DNA from: Pseudevernia furfuracea
Taxonomy: Eukaryota; Ascomycota; Lecanoromycetes; Lecanorales; Parmeliaceae
Reading direction: 5' to 3'
DNA length: 64,000 nt
Assembly: GCA_022315425.1 (NCBI GenBank)
Contig: JAIUPT010000013.1
Location: forward strand, 744,001-808,000
The translations under genes and the position numbers were made by a program. This document shows, one piece after another, positions 23,191 through 34,019 of this stretch. How positions within the stretch are numbered: the stretch's first letter is position 1; each line of letters opens with the position of its first letter. The notes beneath the pieces were generated by a model. It did not search any database. It was given only the letters and a program-made list of their open reading frames with translations, and was not told the origin of the DNA.

Positions 23191-26100
23191 CATTTCTAGA
23201 TAATAAGCATAGAGTCTCAAGTCGATTATGTGAAATTTGACGTTGAGGGCATCTTTGATTCTTTGAATATCTGCACGATTAGAATTAGTGATTAAAACAT
23301 TATCAACATAAAGCGCAATAATGATATCTATTTGAGAGTCGGTGAACACACTATAGTCAGCATCGATGAGAGTGAAGTCTTATTCTTTCATGAATTCGAC
23401 GAAGATATTATATCAAACTCGAGATAATTGTTTTAAATCATATAAGGTCTTGTTTAGCTTATAGATCTTATTTGAATATTTCTAAGACTTAAAGTTAATG
23501 AGTTGATATATGTAAATTAGTTCCTTCACTGCATTATATAAGAAGACGATTTTCATATTTATTTGCTTTAGATTTCAGTTCAAGGTCGCTGCGAGAGCAA
23601 ACAGAGCTTTATAACTTATAAGTTTCACTACTAAGACGAATATCTCGTTATAGTCTAGTTCTTCACGTTGAGAGCATTTAAGAATCACTCAGCGTGCTTT
23701 ATAGCGAGTGATTTCCTCTTTTAATTCTCGCTTCAAGATAAACACTCATTTATCTTTTAATAATTTGCGATCTTTGAGACAGTCGACGAGTTTTCAAGTT
23801 TTATTCTTTATTAAAAAGTTAATCTCGTTCTCGATTGCGTTTTCCCACTCTTCGCTATTAGAATTATTGTCTGCGATTATCTCTTCGTAGTTCTTCGACT
23901 CATAAGATTCTCGAGCAATGAAGACAAGAAGTACAATTGAGTCTAATAATAGATCGCGATCTAATAGATACGAGTGATTTCGTAACGAGGTCGTAGAAGC
24001 ATTATCTTCGTCTATTAGAATTTCGAATAAAGAGATTAAGAACGACGTTATCATCGCTGACGTTAAGGCGAATAATGAATGTGATATCGAGTTTTCTAAG
24101 ACTATTGACGACGTTGATTTTGAAGTTATATTATCATCAACTACGATCGTAATGAGTTCAGATTCTTTCGCAGATTAAGATAACGATTCGATCGACACTA
24201 ATGTTTCCCTCACTGTGATAAAATCTAAGAATTTTTTGACACGTAAAAAGTGAGAAGAAATCTTATCTCAGATTACTTTAAAGATACGATAGATTCTATT
24301 ATCGTCAAGAAGCATCTTATAGATATAATCGTTTTCGTAATCGATAAGTCGTGTAGAAGCATCAGTAACAGTGCGACTTTAATCTTTTATTTAATTAGTG
24401 TGAGATTTTCGAGTAATATATTACTTATAAGATTTAAGAGAGCGAAGATGTTTGAGATTTGACTTATATTCGATTTCTGCTTCGTAAGAAGTCAGCGTTC
24501 GAGTCTAAGTGAGTCGTCGATTACGTAAATAATTGATCGCGAGTATTAATTGTAATCAATAGCGTATAGATAATTCAATATCTTTCATTATCGTGAATAC
24601 GCAGCCCTTCAAGTCTTGATTCAGTCGCTTAGAGAATTTATTTTGTTAAGAATTGTCGAGCACAGTTAACTCTCATAGAATATTATTCTCATCGCGAAAA
24701 CGATCAAAGACGTGATCACTATACTCGTCTTCTTAGTTAGTACGAAGTCTACGACATCGAAATTTATCTCGTTTATTACGTATCAAAAAACGACGAAAGA
24801 TCGAAAAGGTCTCGCCTTTGAAACGTAATAGTTCGACTTCGAAACGTTTAGTGAAATCGTCGAGAAAGGTAATAAAATATCTAAAATCATCTTTGATTTC
24901 TTTTATGATATTAATATCGCTATGAATTAGATCAAGAGAACGTCTATCAGAGCGAATATAAGAGATATGCTTGACTTGCTGAATTTTCTTGATGATATAG
25001 AACACGCAAGACGTCTTATTATTTACATCTTTACTTAGATCGATTTTATAGTGCGAAAGCTGCTTCACGTCGTTAGCGTGACTCAAGCAGCGATGATAAT
25101 AAGTTAGAATTTCGAAATTTGACTTACGTTTTTGTCTCTTTCGAGATGTGAAGTTCTCGAAGTCAAAGCTAGTGCTATCACGCGACGTGTCGAAGTTAGA
25201 CTCGAAATCACAGCTTGTGACGAAGCTAATGATAATATCAGACTCGTATATAACACTTCGAGAACGCTTTGCTAATATAGACGAAATAATTAACTCGTCA
25301 ATTAAATTGATAGTTGAATTAACAATCATGATCTGTCTAGATATGAATATTGATCAGAGCTTTCGAACTTGCTTTAATACGGGAACGATCATTGAAGATA
25401 TCGTCTTTGATTGTTAATGATTCTCTCACATGTTAAAGCGAAAGATGTCGTTGTTGATCAGTCAGACAGTGATGTCTCGACGACCTATTTCGACATTATT
25501 TCTCACAATTTTAATGAGACAGCTCGAACGCATTAGCTTACTCTAAGATATCAAGTTCATTGATAGTTCAGGGACATAAAGAACATCGTCGAGAATAAGC
25601 CTAATGCACTTGTTAAAGTATTCACGTTGATTCTAAGCTCAATTTTATCTTTATCAACAGGAATAAGAAAATCGATCACTTCTATAATAAAACGACAATC
25701 ATTCGTCGATATAAGCAGACGATATATCTTAAAGACTAATCGATTAAAAGTAGCATAGACAGAGCAGTAGAAGTCGAGTTCTCATCGTTTCGACATAACA
25801 TCGACGATAACGATTATAACACAATCGTTCTCTGAAAGAGAGGCGTAGTATTCTGAATCGTCTCGTCGCACAGCAGTGAAGCACTCATCAATCTCAGAGT
25901 TTTCGTCGAAGTGTGCTTCTTCTGAGTCATAGTATATTAAATTAACATTACGATCATCACGGGACTTTCGCTTCTTATTTCGATCGTTTCGATCTTGATC
26001 TCGATCGTATCGTTTCTTTCTATCGCGATTGTCCCTCTCGTGATCGTTATAATCGTTACGATCACGACTACGACTGCGTCTGCGTCTATCTGAGTTATCA

Positions 26101-27500
26101 GACTAAGTATTATTCTTCGAGTTACACTCATAATGAATGTAATAAATCTTCTGACAGTGTTGATAGAACTTCACGAGACGTCGAAGATACACGACGTCTG
26201 ACCCTTCGATAGCCTCCGATTGCGATCTTTGCGTCGTCTAATTCGTCGTATTCGTGACTGCGTATGCTTTAGATCGAATAACAATTAGTTCAAGAATTGA
26301 CTCTATTCGACTGATAGACGAATTAATCACTGTTTGAATAAATCGCTGAGTGACGTATTCCAGCGTGAAGACGAACTTTTCGACTGCATTAATTGCATCG
26401 TGAGTCTAAGTGTAATATAAAAAGTAATTCTTATATTCTTTATCTAGTTCGATGTGAAAAAGAAAGATGAGATAGACGTCGTTTAGACGTAATTTCTTAT
26501 AAATCGTTCGAATTTTATTGTGAAGTTCTTTGAACTTCTCAGCGTATTCGAAGACGTTTTTATAATCACTCAACTTCAATAGTAATAGACGTCGAAAACG
26601 ATTATTAAGGGAATTAGAATCTTTGAGCTTGCAGCTCTATCTAATAACGATTCAGAGAAAATAGACGTTATTAGTATTCTTGTAATCATTGTAGTAGTTA
26701 ACTTCAAGAGTGCTTAGAATAACGTTATAGCACACTAAGTGTTTTTCTTCTTATCTGTCACGACGAGTTTCGTATGAATCTAGAGTTTCTAGTATTAGCA
26801 CTGAAGTGAAAGATACTTGATTCGACTCAGTCTGAATCTGAGTAGCTGCGTTGATCGTATTTACTTTATTCATATCGATCTAAGTAACACGAGACGAAAA
26901 AACAAGCTGACTTTTCGTTGTGTATTTTTACAATAGCTCGTTGATGAGATACTCTTTGACAGCGCGCTTTCAAATCTAATATTCTTCGAGAATTTCGAAT
27001 TTGACTATGTGCGTTGACAGACTACTCGATTTGACAGTAACTATTTTAAAATTCATAATTAATAATCGTATATTCAAAAAGATCGATGTCACTACAGTCT
27101 TTAAGTTCTGACTCGTCCGTTAAGAGTCTTTGATTAGATTTCAAGCTTCAGAACCAAGATTGCTTAATTCGTCAAGGTCACGATACTAAAGCTCGTGATT
27201 ATATCGAGGGAAATCACGTTCAAAGATACGACGATAACGACGCTCACACTCTCAATCTCCTTATTGTTATTGTTATTTTCATTATTAGAAATAAGAGTAA
27301 AAGCAAGAACGCTCGCCTCCCTCGTAAGAATCTTCGACGTATACTTATTTCATTGCGCGAGGTGTCGAAGACGATCTACACTTAAAATCTTTTGCGCTTA
27401 CATCTTTCTTAAAAGAAGCGACATCTATCGAGAAGTTGACTTCATTGCGCTCACGAATCGAAAGAATATAAAACGTGGGTCGCGAATCAAGCGAAAGAAT
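23191..27500 (-). pseudogene. Copia family B gag-pol pseudogene
   Basis: Reading leftwards: the zinc knuckle near 26145-26105 reads YQHC....H....C, with the first Cys changed to Tyr by G-to-A. The protease region lies near 25800-25700. The integrase sits in a 198-residue open piece (25329-24733), with the HHCC zinc-binding pattern starting YYHRCLSHAN, then CVFYI, followed by DLIHSDI, which holds the first catalytic Asp. The RT active site at 23310-23299 reads YVDN. The gene is cut at 23191, so the rest of RT and all RNase H are missing. Former Gln codons are stops throughout. Confidence 0.8.
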
Positions 27501-27542
27501 ACACTATATAGTTGACAAGCGAAAGAATATACTGCACAGTTG

Positions 27543-27985
27543 ATTAACAGCTTAATAGCGTCTTAATAAAGTTTTAGATAAATAGCTTAGTAGCGTCTGA
27601 GTAGAGTTTTTAGATGAACAGCTTAATAGCGTCTGAGCAGATTGACAGCTTAATAGCGCCTTGATGAAGTTTTTAGATGAACAGCTTAGTAGCGTCTGAG
27701 CAGAGTTTTAGATGAACAGCTTAATAGCGTCTGAGCAGAGTTTTAGATGAACAGCTTAGTAGCGTCTTGATGAAGTTTTTAGATAAACAGCTTAATAGCG
27801 TCTGAGTAGAGTTTTAGATAAATAGCTTAATAGCGTCTTGATGAAGTTTTAGATGAATAGCTTAGTAGCGTCTTAATGAAGTTTTTAGATGAACAGCTTA
27901 GTAGCGTCTGAGCAGAGTTTTAGATGAATAGCTTAATAGCGTCTGAGCAGAGTTTTAGATGAACAGCTTAGTAGCGTCTTGATGA
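27543..27985. repeat. 35-36-bp minisatellite, about 12-13 copies
   Basis: The unit is approximately agcttagtagcgtctgagca followed by gagttttagatgaac. Two variants alternate irregularly (tctgagcagag and tcttgatgaag). Unit length is not always a multiple of three and stops occur in all frames, so it is non-coding. It lies in the 5' leader of family B between the primer site and gag. Confidence 0.85.
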
Positions 27986-28400
27986 TATAATATTTAATGA
28001 TTTGAAGATTTTAACTCTTGCGCTGTTTGAGCAACAAGACGACAAGCACTCGTTATAGAGTCAAAGTAATCTGCTTGATGTAATTCACAGACGAAATGAC
28101 TTCTTTCATTGATTGATCTAGCGAGCGATTCGATTCAGATCTAGCTTCGTCGACTATAAGATGATCTCAGCGATAGTTCTAGCGATTGCTGAATTTCGAA
28201 GTCAAACTCATTCTCACGTCTTTCTTTCGATTGAAGTCTCAGTCTTCTAAAGATAGAATTTGTTCTATAGACATAACATTCAAAGTAAGATGTTAATGTT
28301 TTATTTGCTGAGACTCTCAGCCCAATTGAAACACTCTGAATAAGTCAGCAGACGGCTTTGAAGTTGAACGTAATACTACTGAAAGAATACTCTGCGATTC

Positions 28401-28412
28401 GGGCTCATAACC
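28401..28412 (-). other. Primer-binding site of copia family B
   Basis: gggctcataacc on the plus strand directly inside the LTR is identical to the family A site, so both families use the initiator tRNA-Met anticodon region. Confidence 0.78.
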
Positions 28413-28544
28413 TGTTAAAATATAGATATGTGAAATATCTGATTGAGTTGTGTAACTAGTACAGTAGATCGCTACATACAAAATTCATCAAGTCTAAACG
28501 CCGAGTTGATATCGTGAAAAGTCACCTCGACTAGAATTTTGACA
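28413..28544 (-). repeat. 5' LTR of copia family B
   Basis: The 132-bp LTR on the minus strand runs from tgtcaaaattctagtcgagg to tatattttaaca. Its first ten bases equal the family A LTR start, but the remainder is different. A related LTR is at 58805-58957. Confidence 0.82.
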
Positions 28545-28702
28545 TAGTATTATTCGTTCTACAAAAAGCTTTCACTATAAGATATTCTTCGTTAACAATT
28601 CGTCTATAAAGCTTTTATTATATAACATTATTCGTCTATTATAACAAGTTTTAAACAGCGATATGATCAACGAGACGCTAGACATTTTTATATGATGTAT
28701 AC

Positions 28703-29037
28703 TGTTACGATAAAAGATCTAAATGAAAGCCTTTGATAAAAGGTCTCAGAGGCGCCTTTCTTTGAGAAAGGATTAAAGACGTTAGACTATACTTGCCCTA
28801 GGGCAACTAGCGATCATATACTTAAGTCTTCATCCTCTTCATAGTAATAAAGCATCTTTCTATCACATCACGATTCAGAGTCTATATCATAACAAGTAAA
28901 TAGAAAATATACGTCTAGAGACTATCTATATATAATAAAGAGAGTCTATTAAGACACGCTAAGTCTAAAAGAGAAGTGTTAAAGAAAGATATATTAAAGA
29001 AAAGCGTGTTAAAGAGATACGAGATACGCTCGTAACA
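28703..29037 (-). repeat. Candidate solo LTR, RIP-decayed
   Basis: On the minus strand it starts tgttacgagcgtatctcgta and ends tttatcgtaaca, giving TG...CA ends. Its start and an internal cttagcgtgtctt match the clean solo LTR at 45034-45217. No 5-bp duplication is visible at its edges, and it is longer (335 bp), so the boundaries are tentative. The remaining sequence from 28545 to 29205 contains no gene. Confidence 0.45.
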
Positions 29038-29205
29038 AAATTTATTAAATTCTTAAGACTTTTATTTACTTTTTTTAGCTCTATGTTTACTGACATCTCT
29101 CTTATAAGCTAATAATCTATTTGATAAGATATGAAGTATTATTATTACATCAATCGAACAACACTAGCGTGAACTACTACTATTATTTTCTGATTGGACG
29201 GAGAA

Positions 29206-30430
29206 TCAACCGGCTGGTACCTCATCTTCGTCGCTTAACTCTTCGCCAGAGGTTTTGACAGGTCGATGTATCTCCACCCGCTTTGATCGGAGAATTCGTT
29301 CCAGTTCTTCCTTCATCTCTATGTTCATACGCGCCTCCCCTGTGACCTTGATGACGAGATGCCTTTCGACGTTCAGACATAGAAGTGCTTGGCACACCAG
29401 ACCATCCGCTCTAAGATGATATCGCTTCCAGCCAAACCAGGTCATCTCGAAAGTCTCCAGCCTCAAACCCACCTTCACAAACTGTTTCACAAGGTCTGCC
29501 ACCCATTGATCCTGCCCAATGTGAGGGCTTCCAGACATAATCGATATCTTGATGTGCTTGAGTAGTTGTATATGACGAGTTGGTAGTATCACTTGCCGGG
29601 GTCCTTTCCCTATGATTCGACGTATAAGACAGATGTGCGCCAGTAGAATTGTGCAATTACTGGGTATACATACCGTAGTCACTCCGATACTTGAAAACAT
29701 TGGACCCGTAGAGTATGCCACTCGCCTCAGCGTGCAATTGTTTGGACACCTCGAGAATTTCGAGAAAGAGAGTCTTATGCCTTCTTCTCATCCTCCAAGT
29801 TGTGCATTTCTCCCAGTTTGCAGCACGTAGAGCACGATTACGGCCTGTTGGCTCTGGAAATTCAATTGGAATTTTCGGAGTTGTAAGTAGCATTTTGTAA
29901 ACGCAATTACGGATCTCTGGCGGAAAGTCCAAGAACGGAAAGGGCTCGAAAGGGCTGTTTCCGGACGTTCGAGCGTGCTGCTGGTCAACTACTGATGTCT
30001 CTGATCGGCGGATTGGATTACAAGCCAACGGAATGCTGCTCATACTCGGCTTCTTCTCAGTCCGTTGGTGAGATCTTTGGAGAGACCCAGTATCAGTTGG
30101 ATCGTACGCTTGGTCAGCTTTGATTTTGCTGTTTGGTGATAGAGGCGAATGAGCTTTCAATCGTGGAGGCCTGGTATTTCCAGCGACCCTCCCCTTTCGA
30201 CGGCCATCAGACGTATCCTGAGTCAGATCAATGCCTCCAGGCCGAAGAAGGGCGACAACTGCATGCATGTGGTCTCGAGGTGAACCTGATACTGGGTCCG
30301 GCAATGTTAGGTCTATCAGCTGAGGTGGAGGTCCTAATGATAGTACACTTGACGAAGACGCCGTTGTAGGGGCTGTGAGATCAATCTTCTCGCCCTGTGA
30401 GGCCGATCTTGATCGAGAGAAAGTAGACAT
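29206..30430 (-). CDS. Hypothetical protein with SIM-like repeats and F-box-like motif (2 exons)
   Basis: Exon 1 is 30430-29674 and exon 2 is 29609-29206, with a 64-nt intron (29673-29610) bounded by GTATGT and TAG. Joining them keeps the frame and gives 386 residues. The start ATG at 30430 is the first in-frame ATG; an upstream open stretch lacks one. Residues 1-160 are low-complexity, Ser/Pro/Arg-rich and carry three IDLT motifs at 16-19, 39-42 and 67-70, resembling SUMO-interacting motifs. Around 163-183 the sequence FPFLDFPPEIRNCVYKMLL is the F-box-like motif of a large fungal family of unknown function, followed at 225-246 by the family's KQLHAEASGILYGSNVF signature. The C-terminus is acidic. 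There is no signal peptide or membrane segment. Base composition is ordinary and the frame is intact, in contrast to the flanks. The molecular function is unknown; ubiquitin-ligase adaptor activity is only a possibility. Confidence 0.78.
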
Positions 30431-32141
30431 GGCAGGCAAGCTGTCAGAACAAGTAGCAATCGTGGAAGGCAGTCCTTTCAGGAATTGCACGTTTATGGGT
30501 TTCAAGCCGGTACTGAATGGCAATAAGTGTGTGAAGGCAAACGCGAGAGCTGTTTCATGGACACTAAACCTTGTCCTTGTTAGGATATACGGCCCCCGAC
30601 CTCTCCGACTGCCAGTAATTTGGGCAACGCGCCTAATTGTAAAAAGATGTTCAGAGCTTGACACGGCGGTAACATGCAATAGTGGAACATAAAATTTAGG
30701 ACGGTTTCAGAGGACCTTCAAGCTGGCTGCCAGGAGTTTAGGCTGTTCGAGTGATCTGATATACAAGTAGGGTTTCAAACCGATGAACCTAATAGTCTTA
30801 TGTGATGATGAGCCTAATAAAGATTCACAATCTCGCAATTTTCTCCTGGTGCTCGCGTTTTTGATTATTTCAAAAAATTGGCTCAAACACTCTTGAACTA
30901 TGACTTGATCTTTCTCGCTCGTTTAGCGATGAGAAAACACAAAGTAGGTACCTTAGATGTTCAATGAGAGACTTAAAAACCTATCAAAAGTTATCGTTCT
31001 CCGAGGTTTACCCGGCTTCGCTAGCTTCCTACTATTATTTATCTTAGTTCTCAGACGTGTCTAATTTCACTCACCTTTATCTCTTTGAGTGAAATTCGAT
31101 ATTTTGTTGATAGAAGAGTGAGACACGTCTAAGCTTAAAACTTTAATAATACAATTAATCGTAAGTATAAGAAATATTCTCGACGTAGCTCTCAGCATAT
31201 TCGATATTTTTTATATATTATTATAATCGAGCTTAAATAGATATTAAGCTTATTTATAAATAGTTAGTATTAACGTAGTTAACTTAATAATAACAAGTAT
31301 AGACTCATGAATTAAATTCATAATTCTAAGACAAAAATCAGGTTGCTTGCGACGCATATTCTAATTCTAAGTCAAATTCAAATCGAACTCTAATTTGTCA
31401 ACTATACGATATTCGACTATTTGTCAACTATATAATATTTGACTATGTCTATCGCTGCAAAATCAAATAAAAGCTCTGATTCTAAGTTCAACTGAACTCT
31501 AATTTACAATTATGCGATATTCGACTGTTTCTACTGCTATCTATTACTTAGTTATTATTAAAAGAAGAATCTATTAAATTATTCTATTTCTTATATATCT
31601 CGTCGATACACTTAATTACTTTCTTAATAGATCGTCTAAGATTATAATAAACAGCTCGATCTTGCTGATGACTCGATTAAGAATTACGTATGATTAATTA
31701 TAGACGAAGATCTCGAGATATAAATATAGATCGACGTGTTATAAGAATTGATCTTATGACTTGTTAATAATTATATTAAAGATCAGATAAATAAAGAATT
31801 AAACACGTCGAAATAAAATATATAGATTATTCAAATCGAGTAAAGCGAGAGAGATACGAGATATATAATATCGTTTATCGTTATACCCATTTTTTAAAAT
31901 ACGACAATCGAGTGTTTTAGACTTAATATTTTTAATTTATAGACGTGTCTTATTATATAGATTTTGAATAGACTTTAGATTTCTTAACAGCATAATTATA
32001 TAGTTTACTTTTAACTTTAAGTAATACGATAAAAGCGAGACTAATTCGAAGATATTTATTATTTCGATAAATAAAAGAAAGTTATCTTTCTCGTTAATAA
32101 CTTCATCTCGACTATTATAAACGATCTTGATCTTAGAAAAC
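30431..32141. other. Intergenic stretch, gene flank then AT-rich decay
   Basis: To about 30960 the composition is gene-like (probable upstream region of the minus-strand gene). Beyond that, AT-rich sequence follows with no gene. Near 31050-31135, agacgtgtct recurs inverted with cactc, forming a possible hairpin. At 31293-31330 a short sequence centred on catgaattaaattcat matches 58550-58595. Two partial direct repeats (about 31365-31440 and 31478-31550) share cgaactctaattt-like and gatattcgact sequence. Confidence 0.5.
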
Positions 32142-33318
32142 TATTCGGGCCCTCCGCGAAGTTCTAATATCATCATATAACTAGTATATGATGATCTCAT
32201 AACGATATATAGTTATATAACCGGGATATAATAGTTCTACCCTCGTCGTTGATTAGTTATATTCTCGTTATATATAACAAAATTCTTATAAATAGTTGCG
32301 TAACGATTATATAACGATTATATTAATTTAAAGTCTTCTTCGTTATTTAGAAAGGTGCTATACTTGAAAAAAAAATCTAAGTCTCGCAATTATTCACAGC
32401 AGTCACAGCAGTCATGCAGCCATTGCAGCCATTGCAGTCACTGCAGTCATGTCGTCATGTCGCCATACAGTTATTGCAGTCACTGCAGCCATGCAGTCAT
32501 GGAGACATCTCAGTCAATGCAGTCATTGCAGTCATTGCAGTCATTGCAGTCATTGCAGTCATTGCAGTCATTGCAGTCATTGCAGTTATTGCAGTCACTG
32601 CAGTCATGTAGTCATGGAGACATCTCAGTCACTGCAGCCATGGCGTCATGTAGTTATCGCAGTCACTGCAGCCATTGCAGCCATTGCAGTCACTGCAGTC
32701 ATGCAGCCATGGAGACCTCTCAGCCACTGCAGTCACTATAGCCATGCCGCCATGCAGCCATTACAGCCATTGCAGCCATTACAGTCACTGCAGCCATGCC
32801 GCCATGCAGCCATTGCAGTCATTGCAGCCATGTCGCCATGCAGCCATTGCAGTCATTGCAGCCATTGCAGCCATTACAGTCATTGCAGCCATGTAGCCAT
32901 GGAGATATGGAGACATCTCAGTCACTGCAGCCATGCCGCCATGTCGCCATGCAGCCATTGCAGCAGCCATGTCGCCATGCAGCCATTGCAGCCATTGCAG
33001 CAGCCATGTCGCCATGCAGCCATGTATTCTTGAAAATTAAGAAATCGATTAGAAATTGGCTAGAAATTGGCTAGAAATCGACTGAATTTAGAACCAATTT
33101 ACACTCGTTGTACATTCGACTCAAAACCGGACTCACAACTTCACGATAACTTCACTAAACCTGATTTGGTTGTAGGGAAGGCCTTTCGGGCTATATGATC
33201 GTTGTCGTTTAGTTGTAAAACCAGCTCAAGCTGGTCGCAGAACTAGTCGCACGACCAATTAAGAACTAATTCGTAATCGTCTCATAACCGTCTTAAAACC
33301 TATAAGGTTGGCAGGACA
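32142..33318 (+). repeat. Ty3/gypsy 5' LTR (long, containing a minisatellite)
   Basis: It starts tattcgggccctccgcg (TG decayed to TA) and shares its first bases and the stretch up to ggtgctatacttg with the LTR at 10238. The 3' end is placed at ...ggcaggaca because this gives a plausible CA end and a decayed reading frame starts straight after; this boundary is uncertain. The part after 33020 is largely free of transitions and contains a hairpin accagctcaagctggt. Confidence 0.5.
32398..33021. repeat. 9-bp-unit minisatellite (cagtcattg / cagccattg)
   Basis: This is about 620 bp of 9-bp units with consensus cagYcattg, including a run of at least seven perfect cagtcattg units near 32520-32590, and a higher-order unit marked by catggagacatctcagtc recurring four times. 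Because the period is a multiple of three it is open in several frames on both strands, giving long artefactual frames rich in Ser-His-Cys or Met-Ala. It is full of CpA and TpG yet unmutated. Confidence 0.92.
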
Positions 33319-33851
33319 GAACTTTATAAGAATTTAACTATTAAATCGAGCGACGTTTTTATTAAGAATATAAAGAATCGTCTTAAACGTGTAAAACTCA
33401 GTCGTTTAATAAGAATGAAGATTATCGTAAATAACATCAATTAGTGCAGTAATGAAGTTATCGAATAATTAATTAATAGCTTAATCGATTATCTCTCGTT
33501 CTTTGATACTTGTCGAGATATCGTTATTTATATTTAAAAGACTTTAAGCAAATATCTTTATATTAGTGCGACTCTAATTAGTCAAATTGAGATTTCGAAG
33601 TCTTATATTTTCTATTAGTCTAAGAATTTTAATACGATTTTAAAGATAAAACGCTCTTAACGTAGATCAAACGAGACGATCTAATTTAACACTCTTAACG
33701 ACTGAAAGAATTTAACGAAAGTTATCGTAGAAGTATATAACTATTTTATTAAAGAAAGCAGTATTACTTCGAACTTCTTAAAGCATACAATTAACGATTT
33801 TAACATCGAAGCGATTTTGTATAGAGATTTCGTTTTAAAAAGTCAACTCGA
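33319..33851 (+). pseudogene. Decayed reading frame after the gypsy LTR, part 1 (possible gag)
   Basis: A plus-strand frame interrupted only by TAG/TAA runs from ELYKNLTIKSSD to VLKSQLD and is broken by the insertion of copia copy 3 at 33852. After removing one copy of the 5-bp duplication it continues in the same frame at 40549. Its position just after a Ty3/gypsy LTR makes gag the likeliest identity, but no gag motif is recognised. Confidence 0.45.
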
Positions 33852-33973
33852 TGTCAAAATTCGGGTCACGCGACATGGTCACGTGATGCGCTAAGGCGCA
33901 TCCTCATAGTCGCTCTTTACTCTCGTAGCATTCTATAGTTAACAACTAAGTGTCCTACCACCTATTCTTGACA
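33852..33973 (+). repeat. 5' LTR of copia family A copy 3
   Basis: A 122-bp LTR from tgtcaaaattcggg to ctattcttgaca; the first CACGTG box reads CACGCG here. Confidence 0.93.
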
Positions 33974-33990
33974 CTCGATTATGAGCCCGG
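33974..33990 (+). other. Aberrant primer-binding site of copy 3
   Basis: The LTR is followed by ctcgattatgagcccgg rather than ggttatgagcccg. The ttatgagccc core remains, but the bases touching the LTR are replaced by ctcga, the same five bases as the target-site duplication of this copy. Confidence 0.6.
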
Positions 33991-34019
33991 ACTTGTTCGG
34001 CGACTGATTCACTTATACC

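Larger units (their letters stand above)
23191..28544 (-). mobile_element. Copia family B, 3'-truncated
   Basis: A minus-strand element with its own 132-bp 5' LTR, tRNA-Met primer site, a leader full of 35-36-bp repeats, gag with a zinc knuckle, protease, integrase and the first half of RT. It stops inside the RT catalytic region, where copia copy 2 begins. Its protein differs clearly from family A although RT residues around the active site align. A 5' fragment of a relative lies at 58805-59720. Confidence 0.83.

Noticed and set aside
23191..23195. Target-site duplication around the copy 1/copy 2 pair
   Set aside because: The five bases left of copy 1 (cacgc) and right of copy 2 (cattt) do not match, even allowing C-to-T changes.
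27543..27985. CRISPR-like array of 35-36-bp repeats
   Set aside because: Units are contiguous with no unique spacers, and the context is a fungal retrotransposon leader.
28401..28412. Possible tRNA-Met fragment (gggctcataacc)
   Set aside because: It is a retrotransposon primer-binding site next to an LTR; no cloverleaf flanks it.
32449..33033. Long open frame rich in Ser-His-Cys repeats, and an antisense Met-Ala-rich frame
   Set aside because: Both follow automatically from a 9-bp tandem repeat without stop codons; several frames are open at once and there is no gene context.
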